A DNA stretch of 64,000 nt from Serilophus lunatus (lineage: Eukaryota > Chordata > Aves > Passeriformes > Eurylaimidae), in the NCBI GenBank assembly GCA_013399895.1, contig VXBA01001792.1:261997-325996 (forward strand). The letters are read 5' to 3'. A program made the position numbers and the translations under genes. Every line of letters starts with the position of its first letter. Within the stretch, counting starts at the first letter, position 1. Of this stretch, positions 23,601 through 33,162 are shown piece after piece. Below the pieces are notes generated by a model that saw nothing but the letters and a program-made list of their open reading frames with translations, was not told where the DNA came from and made no database searches.

Positions 23601-24139
23601 ATTCTCAAGTTCTTCAGGAGCCAGGGGATAGATCACACTGGTGTGTGGTGGCATACTGGGAAGAGAAGACGCGCGTGGGTCGGCTGTACTCTGTCCAAGA
23701 GCCCTCCCTGGATATCTTCTATGATCTACCTCAGGGGAATGGTTTCTGCCTCGGACAGCTCAACTCAGACAACAAAAGCCAACTGGTGCAGAAGGTCCGC
23801 AGCAAGATCGGCTACGGCATCCAGCTCACCAAGGAAGTGGACGGCGTGTGGGTGTACAACCGCAGCAGTTACCCCATCTTCATCAAGTCGGCCACACTGG
23901 ACAACCCCGACTCCAGGACGTTGCTGGTTCACAAAGTGTTTCCAGGTTTTTCCATCAAGGCTTTTGACTACGAGAAGGCGTACAGCTTGCAGAGACCCAA
24001 CGACCACGAGTTCATGCAGCAGCCGTGGACCGGATTTACCGTTCAGATCAGCTTTGTGAAAGGCTGGGGCCAGTGCTACACGAGACAGTTCATCAGCAGT
24101 TGCCCGTGCTGGTTGGAGGTTATTTTTAATAACCGATGA
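23601..24139 (+). CDS. SMAD7: SMAD7 exon 4: MH2 domain and C-terminus
   Basis: Terminal coding exon, entered through a long T/C tract ending in CTGTAG. The split codon G|AT (Asp) is followed by SQVLQEPGDRSHWCVVAYW, and the stop TGA is at 24137-24139, giving 179 residues with the split Asp. This is a complete MH2 domain: the WCVVAYWEEKTRVGRLY start, DIFYDLPQGNGFCLGQLN, KVFPGFSIKAFDY, and the end GWGQCYTRQFISSCPCWLEV. The protein ends in IFNNR and lacks the SSXS phospho-acceptor tail of receptor SMADs, which marks it as an inhibitory SMAD. EKTRVGRLY and the linker before it fit SMAD7 rather than SMAD6. SMAD7 binds activated type I receptors through MH2, blocks R-SMAD phosphorylation and brings SMURF ligases. 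Against the human protein as I remember it, two Cys are replaced (LYSVQ, KIGYGIQ), plus Lys for Arg in QLTKEVDG and Asn for Ser near the end. A start at 23645 would be false; it is only an in-frame GTG. Confidence 0.98.
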
Positions 24140-24860
24140 CTCGAGACAGTGTGGACTCATGACATTTATACTACTTTGCTGCTACTATTTCCTTCTGAGT
24201 GCTTGCTTTTCATGCAGACTTTTTGTTTTGTTTTGTTTGTTACCCCTTCTTCGTTTGAGAAATAGCTTATGGAAAGATTTTTCGTTTTGTTTTGTTGTTT
24301 TTTTTGCCTTGGGGTATTTTGATAAATATATATATATATATATTTTTTAGAAGTGTGAATGACCAATAACTCAGAAGGGTGAGAGAAGGGTGCAAGGGGG
24401 ATATTTCACATAAGATAATTATTTCACACCTCTGATTGGGGATCGACGGATTTGAAAGCCACTTGCTCTATGTTACAGCTCCTTCTCTTGGACAAAACAA
24501 CAAGATACCTGTATTTTTTAAGCACCACCTTCCATCCCTGGTGACGGTGACACCGAGACCCCTTCCCAAGCGGTGCTAAACCCACGTTGCCACCGAAGGA
24601 TGGTGCAAAACCTCCCCATCCAGGTCTTTTACCGACCGTTTTGAATCTGTGTTTTATTGTTGCTGGGTTCACGTCTTGTCACTGTGTTCATCCTTCCACT
24701 GCTTTGTCTGTGTGTTTTACGGCCATGGGTTGATGTAAGGGGAGAAAACAGCAGTGGAGGAACTTTGTGCATGGGCCGTGCTTGGTAATTTCAGCTCAGA
24801 TGTGAAGGGACAGAAGCCTAATCCTAAAAAAACAAAAAAGAAAGAAAAACAAATGGGGAA

Positions 24861-24866
24861 AATAAA
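24861..24866 (+). promoter_or_regulatory. SMAD7: Possible proximal poly(A) signal of SMAD7
   Basis: AATAAA followed about 20-30 bp later by GT-rich 'gttggtctgttgt'. Its use would give a short 3'UTR that loses the miR-21-type, Pumilio, ARE and miR-25/92-type sites. Confidence 0.4.
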
Positions 24867-25332
24867 AAGTGTTCACCATAGTTGGTCTGTTGTAACCTGC
24901 TTAAATCAGGTTATCCAGGTACCATCTTATCTGGAAATGCAGTTGTGCTTTCATTTCTTCTTGAATTCATACACGAGTATGATACTTTTACACTGTTCTT
25001 AGCTCAATGAGCATGTTTAGACCTTAACATAAGCTATTTTTCTAAATATAAAGGTTTAATTGAACAAGAGAGCATTCTCATTGGATCTTTAGCATTGTAG
25101 TGCTTTGAAAATACACACACATGAAAAAAAAAGACTCCTTAAAAAAACCCAAAATTTATTAAAGAAAAAAATGTATTTTATGTTATATATAAATATATTA
25201 TTACTTGTAAATATAAAGACTTTTATAAGCATCATTATTTATGTATTGTGCAATGTGTATAAACGAGAAAAAACAAGAAAGATGCACTTTGCTTTAATAT
25301 AAATGCAAATAACAAATGCCAAATTAAAAAAA

Positions 25333-25338
25333 AATAAA
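25333..25338 (+). promoter_or_regulatory. SMAD7: Distal poly(A) signal 1 of SMAD7
   Basis: AATAAA followed by 'gagattggtggttttttt', a good GT/T-rich downstream element. Confidence 0.65.
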
Positions 25339-25429
25339 GAACATGAGATTGGTGGTTTTTTTCTATGGGTGTCATCATCCAGCTGAATGTTTGTTTTTTT
25401 TTTCTAAAGGAGTTTATGTTCTGTTAAAA

Positions 25430-25435
25430 AATAAA
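25430..25435 (+). promoter_or_regulatory. SMAD7: Distal poly(A) signal 2 of SMAD7
   Basis: AATAAA, then 'cacttgatcacaggctgtg' and 'ggcttttttagtggtgggg'. Taken as the end of the transcript; either distal signal could be the main one. Confidence 0.6.
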
Positions 25436-26859
25436 AATCTACACTTGATCACAGGCTGTGCCAAGTGGCTTTTTTAGTGGTGGGGATGAGGCAGACAGGA
25501 GAGATGCTGCTCCAGATGGATATTGTATGGGATCAACAGTGGGAGAACCCACCCCATCCCTGTATGGGACTTGCCTGGCATGGGAACATCCTAAGCTCTG
25601 GGCTCTGTGGGGCTGATTCGATGCATGTGGCTTTGGGTTTGAATGTACCCTATCAGTCCAAGCCTGGAGAGACTGGGTGCTCAAAATCTGCTGGGTAATG
25701 GTCTCTATTTTTCAAAATTTCATCTTGAAATAACCCCTAAGGACACAGCTCCCATTTGATACTGTCCCAGATCCAGAAATACAGGGGGAGGCCAAGCTTC
25801 TGCTCTGTGCTGGGACACAGGTGGCTCGTGCTACCAGGTGAGGAGGAAGCCAGTCCTTGGTGGATTTTCCTCAACTATTTCCAGCTCTTTTCATCTCCCA
25901 CATCTCTGGAAGTAAAGTTTTTTGTTCCTTCTGCCCCCTTCACCCTGCCTTTAGGCATTCACTGCCCCACATCCCCCTTGCACATGTGCTCTGCCAGGGA
26001 GAAGGTCCTTAGAGCTGATTCCTGCTTTTGGTGGAGAGGGATCTTGAGCAGAAACCACCATGTCCTGGAGACTGGAGGATGTGGAGAGGTAGAAGGTCCA
26101 GATGGGCTTGTAAGCTCCCACCCTACCCAGATGCCTGGACCCCAGGAATGTGACTTCAGCCTCTGCTGTCCTTCAGGTGGTGGATGGACGTAGCAGCAGA
26201 TAAGGCTTGTGAGCATCAGCTCAGTGCTGTGCCTTCTGTTCAAAGGAGATGTGCCTATTTCGGAGGAATTTACTGATACACACAGGATTTGGTTGATGTG
26301 AATGGTGTCTGCCCTCAGCTGAATTCATGTTGCTGAACCTATGAACCAGTTTCAAAATGGGTTTTGGTCATGTGTGAGTTTTGCATGGGAGTTTCAGTTT
26401 CCAGGCTCTTGCCTCGTCCTTCAGGTGGGAATCAGCATGGGAAACAGGGCACGGTGGGTGCATCCAATCCTGTCTAGCTTGATGTGCACTAAGAGACACC
26501 TAGAAGGGCAGATGTTGAAACAATGCCATCTATGCTAGAATTTGGCTCATTTCCTTTACATTTTGCACCAGTAAACTCGAAACATCCAATAATTACAAGA
26601 TACCCGAGTGGTCCAGTGGCCAAGCTAGCAGTCATGATGTGTTAGGAGCTCAAGGAACACCATCACAGGTTCTGCAGATGAAGGATGAAGCAGACAACTT
26701 CACTGCATAACTAATTGTTTGCTTCTCTTGTGTGAGTTGTTGTAGCACTGATCTGCATGAGCAGGTCTGTGTGGGCATAGGGGCCTGGAGTTAGATCACT
26801 GCAAATCTAGGAGCCACCAGGTCAAGGACCACACTGGGGTTTCAGTCAGCTATCTGAGA

Positions 26860-27020
26860 ACCACAGAAATCAGAAAAGTCATAAAACAGTTTGAAGGGAC
26901 CTTAAAGATATCTCATTCCACTCCCTGCCATGGGCAGGGGCACCTTCCACTGTCACAGGTTGCTCCAAGCCCCACCCAACCTGGCCTTAGACATTTCCAG
27001 GGACAAGGAAGCCACAACTG
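26860..27020 (-). repeat. CR1 LINE 3' fragment
   Basis: 'gtttgaagggaccttaaaga', 'tgccatgggcaggggcacct', 'ggttgctccaagccccaccc', 'ggccttagacatttccaggg': antisense CR1 3' end. Confidence 0.9.
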
Positions 27021-27565
27021 GATGGCTCTTGCTCTGCATTAACAAAAACATAAGGAATATTGGGTTCATTTTTGTTTCTCCCACCTCCAAGCTGAGCTGC
27101 TGGAAACTGCTCATGGGTCTCACTCTAGAAGAGATGAGACGACAGATTTTTTCCTTATGTATGGCACCAAAGTAGCATCAAGCCACACAGGCACACCAGA
27201 AAGCTCTGCATTGCAGAGATGCTTTGTAGAGGTTTTCACGTTGTTCCATGAGGTATGTACTGTATGCTGGTGGTTGAAGCCCTGGAGCCAGACTATAGTG
27301 TAGATGTCTTTGTTCCTTGAACTGAAATCTGGTTCTTGTCCCTGTTCATTGGTCCATGAGATGTGACCAAATCATTTAACCTTCCTGTCTTTCAGGATTT
27401 CCACTTGTAGTGAGGTACAGAGGATACAAAGCATTGCTCACCCTGAAAGCTGAAAGCAGAGGATGAAAATATTGTACCCCTAAATTAACTCTTCACTACA
27501 GCTTTCTAAAATACATAGGGTTGCAGTAATGCTCAGAAACTGAAGCAACTCTACCATGGAGCCAG

Positions 27566-27930
27566 TCTGGAAGAGCTGGGGGTGTTCAGCCTGGGAAAGA
27601 GAAGGATCTGAGGAGACCTTGGAGCCTCTCCCAGAGCCCGAAGGGGATCCAGGAGAGCTGGAGTGGGACCGGGGACAAGGGATGGAGGGACAGGACACAG
27701 GGAATGGCTTCCCACTGCCAGAGGGCAGGGAGAGATGGGATATTGGGAAGGAATTGTTGGCTGTGAGGGTGGGGAGGCCCTGGCACAGGTTGGGCAGAGA
27801 AGCTGTGGCTGCCCCACCCCTGGAAATGTCCAAGGCCAGGGTGGAGCAACCTGGGATAGTGGAAGATGTCCCTGCACATAGTGGGAGTGTTGAAATGAGA
27901 TGATTTTTAAATTATTTTATTGTTCTATGA
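27566..27930 (+). repeat. CR1 LINE 3' fragment
   Basis: Sense CR1 of about 365 bp with 'gagctgggggtgttcagcct', 'ggagacctt', 'ggagagctggagtgggaccg', 'agagaagctgtggctgcccc' and a degraded TTGTTCTATGACA end. Same subfamily as the copy at 18238. The overlapping open frames in all phases are not genes. Confidence 0.95.
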
Positions 27931-28368
27931 CAATACAAAGAGGAAAAATGATCCAGCAAAGCCTAGAGTCTGGCTGTGGAGGTGTCCCAGTGATGGGTGC
28001 AGTGCTCTGGGCTGTTTTATTGTTTGCAGGGTGCAGTGGGGGTCTGGGATATCCTCCACACCCTCCACATGATTCCTCTGGCCACGGCTGTGACACCCTG
28101 AGCTGGATGGACCTTCAGCTGGACATGCCTTTCCAGGTCAAATGTTAAATCATCTGAAGAATGACCTGAAAAGCCTCATGGACCACTTTATTTTACGGGG
28201 TCTTTGCTTGCATTCATCTGTCAAAATAAATGGCCAGGCAATGCTGTTCACAGTAAGAAAGCTGAGAAATAATCAGCAAAACCATGGCTTTTCAATGCTA
28301 TGACAGCTTTAGCTAAAATGTTCCAGCCTTCACCTCCTGCTGAACTAATTTTAGCACTCATTCAATGC

Positions 28369-28404
28369 AAAACAAAACAACAACAACAACAACAACAAAA
28401 AAAA
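28369..28404. repeat. (AAC)n microsatellite
   Basis: AAAACAAAAC followed by seven CAA units and an A run. Confidence 0.95.
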
Positions 28405-30498
28405 CAGGAAAATTAAAAAAAGCACGACAGAAGGGTGCTTAACACCAGCTCATATGTGTCCCCATTCACCCAAAGCTTGAGGACCTCTAGGGGTGGTAGA
28501 TTTGGGCTGAGTGGGAGGTAGTCTGAAGGTTAAAATAGACTTTGGAGGTTAAGCAAGGAAGAATTCCCCTTTGCCCAGGGTTTGTCCATGCTGTAAATCC
28601 GTCTCCAGGGCTCAGAAAAGCTGTAGCTGCATGAAACAAAGTGCTGATCTGGAATAAACCTGGTCTGAGCAGAACCACAGCCCTGACCTGCCCTTGGATG
28701 GAGGGTCTGCTGCTTCCCAAATGAAAATGCTAATGTCCAGGCTACAAATCAGTCCTGGCCAGCAATATGATATTCTTTTTGTTTCATGCTCACAGTGCCT
28801 AAATTCAGGCAGCCCCCCACTCCATGGACATCTTCCATCTGAACAACGGTTGCCCTAAGACCTCCCCTATCCCCATGCTCTGTGGATTCCACTGTTCCCT
28901 CCTTAGAAATCACCTTAGAGAAATCTCATCCACTTAAGAAGCTCAGACATCAGGTGATTGAGACAGTCTGAAGTCCAGATTTTCCAGTGGTTGTTGGGAT
29001 ACGTCTCTCTTGTCTCCTCCTTAGAAAAGGACTTCTCTGGAAATTTGGGATGCCTAAAATCAGTCTGTCCTGGTTAACTGTTCTCTTGCTTTGGACCACA
29101 GCCCCAGAACCATCAGTGCTAAATCTTCTAATGATATACTGCAATACAGTAAATTACAGCACAATTGAGCCTTTTTTTCCCAGTGTTGTCGAGCAGTAAT
29201 TGAAGAGTGCAACTAAGAAGGGTCAAACAATACCATTATTGTGCCAAATCACACGTGAAATATTGTCAAAATGTCAACTGCTGATGCACTGCAAGGAAAG
29301 GTGGTAAAATTCCACCTTCTTGAGGTCATCGATTTCCACACAGGAAAACTATTTGCAAATGGTGCAGAGCCATGACCCCAACCTCACTCAGGTGATGCTC
29401 AACCTCTGACTCCCTCCCCATCTTCCCCAGGGCATCTCTGGGCTCTTGTCTTGTAGAGTGTCTGCAAGGCCATGAGGTGAATGAGTCCTTCTGCCCATGC
29501 AGCCCTGAGGATGGTTTGGTGGTTATGGGTTGGCAGCTCCAGTCTGTTCAGAGAGTGAGTCCTTGGAAATGTTGATTTGTTATGCTGTTTGTACTTTTAC
29601 TGGTGTAAAAATGCCCCAGTTGGAATTTACCTGAGTCTGCAAATGGTAGTTCAGTGTACATACGTATATACATCTCTCTCACTCTCATCTAAACTCACCC
29701 ATACATGGAAACAACATTATGACAACATATCTCTGTTTTCTGTGTGCATTTCAAAATTCATCCTGGTTTATTTGGACACACGGTGGAGAGATGTCAAGGT
29801 GGGGACAAATCTCTGGTGGTTTAAAGGAAGAGATGAAAATGAGCAGGGACAGAAAATTGGGAGAAATATTCACAGCAAGAAGTGATGGATGGAGCTTCTC
29901 TGATGCCATTTATTTGTACAGTAGCATAGACTCACATGGTGTTATGGGATTTTTGGGCCAGGCATTACAAAGACCTTGCCCCAAGCAGCCTATGTACAAG
30001 CAGCAATGAGAGGTGATGTGCTTGGGGTGACAGCAAGGCAGGACTGGACCTGAACATCCATGGCTGAACACCCAATACATGACTGGAAAGGCCCATCTCC
30101 TGTGACCTCACTGTGTCACCAGACTTTGGCAGGAGGATGATGCCCCTTCTCAGCCTTGAACAGAGGAACATACCCAGGCTCTCCAGTGAGTCACTGTATG
30201 AATTCTTTTGTGTCTTAAAGATGAAATGAAACAAAAACCAAAATACTTGAGAGGCTTGAGTGATTCTTGTGGTTAATGGGGAAGTCACTGCTGTGTAATG
30301 TTTACCAGCCAAGGTCCCTGTCATCAACTTCAAGGGAAAAGCCCAGAATGTTTCTTCCTCATCATGCTACTGGATCACCATTATAAACTGCCAAATTTTT
30401 CCTGCTGATGAGTCTGACCATCCTTTTGGGCTTTTGTAGACACTCCAGGGGCTCCAAGGCTCACATATCCATCTGGCTGCCAGCTACACACATGTCTG

Positions 30499-30557
30499 GA
30501 CTTGGTGGTCTTGGAGGTCTTTTCCAACCTTGAGTATTTTAGGATTCTAAGATTCTA
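30499..30557 (+). repeat. CR1 LINE 3' terminus, very short
   Basis: 'ttggtggtcttggaggtctt', 'ttccaaccttgag', then AGGATTCTAAGATTCTA. Only the last 60 bp of a CR1 copy. Confidence 0.85.
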
Positions 30558-32040
30558 AATAACTCGTGAATCTTGTGACAAGGTTTGCAAGACTGAAATA
30601 GTGATTGAAATCCGAGGGAGAACCCAGTTCTCATCTACAGGAACGAAAAATTTTGGGTGGAGGGAGAAGACTTGAATTAGCAGCTGACCTGCAGCAGAGA
30701 CAGGTTGAACTGTGCCATGACCCACTCTCGTTGGGGGACCCTGTGGTTGTAACAAGGATGTGCTGTGTTGTCTGGGCTGTGGCAATGGTCCTTTGGTGTT
30801 TGGGCTTTAGGAATGCTCACTAGATTGGTGAGCAAGGAAGAGCAGTGCTGAACTGGAGCACAGCTCTACATCAGTGGTTAAGATACCTTGTGCAGAGAGA
30901 CATTGGTATTTCTGTCCACAAGCCTGGTGTGTACCTGGTGCCATCTGCATAGTGACATATTTACTTCAGCCCATTTGGGCTGAAACAACAGGTTAAGGGT
31001 GCCCTTGCATCCTCCACTCGCAGTTCAGTCTGTAGGCACCACTGAGAGGTTGAGGAGACTCTGAACTCCTTCAGCCAGGAGTTGTTGAGCCTCTTTAAGC
31101 AAAGCTGAGCCTAATGTGGGCAAGTGCTCAAAGTTCCATTCCTTTCATCTGAGCAGGGTTAGGGCTAAAGGGAGGGAGGTTGAGGCCTGCCAGGTGTTAG
31201 ATCAGCTCTGAGAGTCAAATCTGGGTGGTTTCATTAGCTTTCAGTGTGGTGAAGTGTTTGCAGGCTTTTTTTGTACCAGACGGGAACAAAGCAGCGCGAG
31301 TCAGACGGCGGGTGCTGTCGGTTACCAGGGTTACAACACGCATGGGAAAAAGGGAAAAAAATCCCACATATTGCAAGGCACTAACTACTAATTTTGCTGT
31401 TGTGGTGATACACAGGACTGGCATTACCATGGATGTATTTATATCCCCTGCCCTGTAGAAAATATGTAAGTTATTCTGAGGCATGTGTGTACCCAGGTCT
31501 GGAGCTGGACCATCAGAGACCTCCAGGGAGTTGGTGTGTGAGAGCTGAGGGGTTCTCCTTTTATTCCCTACAGCTGTCCAGATGAGAATGTCAATCTGAA
31601 TATGCTTAAAGTAGCAAAAATCACATTCTAACCCCCAAAGTATCTGGTTTTTACAAAGCACCCCGCAAAGAAAGGAGTAGGACAGCTCAGGGTCCCAACC
31701 TTCATCCAGTGGAAGGGACAAAACTGGGCCTCAGTATCACATCTACCAAAGCTTATTAGCTCAGTTTATCACCAATCTCCCGTGGAAAATGAGTCAGAAA
31801 ACAAGTTCTGCCTCTCCTCAGCAAGGTAAGCCAAGGTTGAGAGTTTGCAAGAGGAGGACGCTAGAAAATAAAGATGATGCAATAGGGGTCTAGTGAAAGA
31901 AAGGTGGAAACCAGACCTGATGGAAGTGAAAGAAAGGGAACCAATCCTCCTGATCTTGATGGGAGATGGGCGGTGGGAACCTGCAGAGCACTGGGTGGGC
32001 AGGGTGCTCAGCTGAGGTGGCTGCAGGGGCCAAGGGGGAA

Positions 32041-32238
32041 TAGAATCACAGAATCAATCAGGCTGAGATCATCAAATCCAACCTATGACCTAACACTACC
32101 TCAACTAAACCATGGCACTCAGAGCCACATCTAGTCTTCTTTTAAATACTTCCAGGGATGGTGATTCCACCACCTCCCTGGGTAGCCCATTCCAATGGCC
32201 AATCACTCTTTCTGTGAAGAATTTTTTCCTAATATCTA
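32041..32238 (-). repeat. CR1 LINE 3' fragment, second subfamily
   Basis: Starts TAGAATCACAGAATCA, with 'acctaacactacctcaact', 'tttaaatacttccagggatg', 'gtgattccaccacctccctg' and 'gaagaattttttcctaatat'. The middle block with CCACCACCTCCCTGGG differs from the subfamily at 18238 and 27566. Confidence 0.9.
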
Positions 32239-33087
32239 GAATACTTGTGCAAAAAACCCAAAACCCCTGGAGAAGCACCAGCACCTCAAAATGCCCTGCT
32301 GGAAGTGGTATTTTATTCCTTCCCTGGAAGCTTGGGCCCTGACATTTGATTCTTCCAGGCCAGCACACCTTGGGAAAGCTGGAATGAATTTCATGGTTGG
32401 AGAATTTTCTGGTTTCAATAATTGATCAAGAGTGAGCAGTGGGCTGCTTTTGGTCTCACTGGAAGAACCACTTCCAGACAGCAGAGAGGATGGAGCAGGA
32501 GTGGAGGGAATTGCCTCCACTGGATGGGCTTTTCAGGGCTTAGACCCTTCACAACCGGGTGGAAGTGTTTGCTTTCATCTTCCTGCCTGCAACATCTGTA
32601 GCCTGGACTTGTAAAACTTTCATCGTTACTTTAACCCTTCAGGCTTTTTTTATTTTTTTCCCTTTTAGGGATTTTTTGGGGGGGAGGTACAAAAGCTGCA
32701 GTTGAAACATTAAATCCATGCAACAGCTTCCCTAGTCAGAGATGTTGTAAGCTCTACTTGCTGCCCAAGGAGAGGACAGTAGGACCTCAACACACAACTG
32801 GTATTATTCCCTGGAGACCCCCAGCTTAAGAGGCATTGCTGGACTAGGCCAACACTGATGTTTTGGTGTCTATACTATAAAACCAAAAAGTCTTGGGACT
32901 TTTTTTTTTTTTTTTCTTTTTTTTTGCAGAGATGCATTACCTCTCCTGGCAGCAGCATGGCTCTGGGGATGGATGGATATTCATCTCAGTCAATCCCAAT
33001 GTTTCTAATCCAAAGCCTTTCAGCTCTTGGAGGTCACAATGAGTTCAGGAAGCAAAATTCTCACCTGGAGCATGTTTTTGTGGCAAG

Positions 33088-33162
33088 AAAACAGATCTCT
33101 AGATAGGGACCTTCTTTGTTAGAGGAAACTGATCTCCAGATAGAGACCTGCTCTTACCTTGG
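33088..33162. repeat. Two-copy imperfect tandem repeat (~37 bp)
   Basis: 'aaacagatctctagataggg' at 33088 recurs as 'aaactgatctccagatagag' at 33125, with the following 17 bp also related. Intergenic, no known family recognised. Confidence 0.6.

Larger units (their letters stand above)
24140..25455 (+). other. SMAD7: SMAD7 3'UTR
   Basis: AT-rich non-coding tail after the stop. Sites seen directly: TGCTGCTA (miR-15/16 8mer type) at 24177-24184; a (TA)n run at 24326-24343; ATAAGCTA (miR-21 8mer type) at 25029-25036; TGTAAATA (Pumilio element) at 25206-25213; TTATTTATG (AU-rich element) near 25236-25244; GTGCAAT (miR-25/92 family 7mer) at 25248-25254. AATAAA hexamers lie at 24861, 25333 and 25430. 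The last is followed by T/GT-rich sequence (25468-25486) and is the likely distal end. Length of about 1.3 kb fits the mammalian gene. Confidence 0.85.

Noticed and set aside
23645..23647. Translation start at 23645 for the MH2 open frame.
   Set aside because: It is a GTG inside the exon. The real frame continues upstream through GDRSHWC to the splice acceptor at 23600.
27551..27903. Several overlapping open frames of 70-115 codons on both strands.
   Set aside because: All lie in a CR1 3' region; the same frames recur in the other copies.
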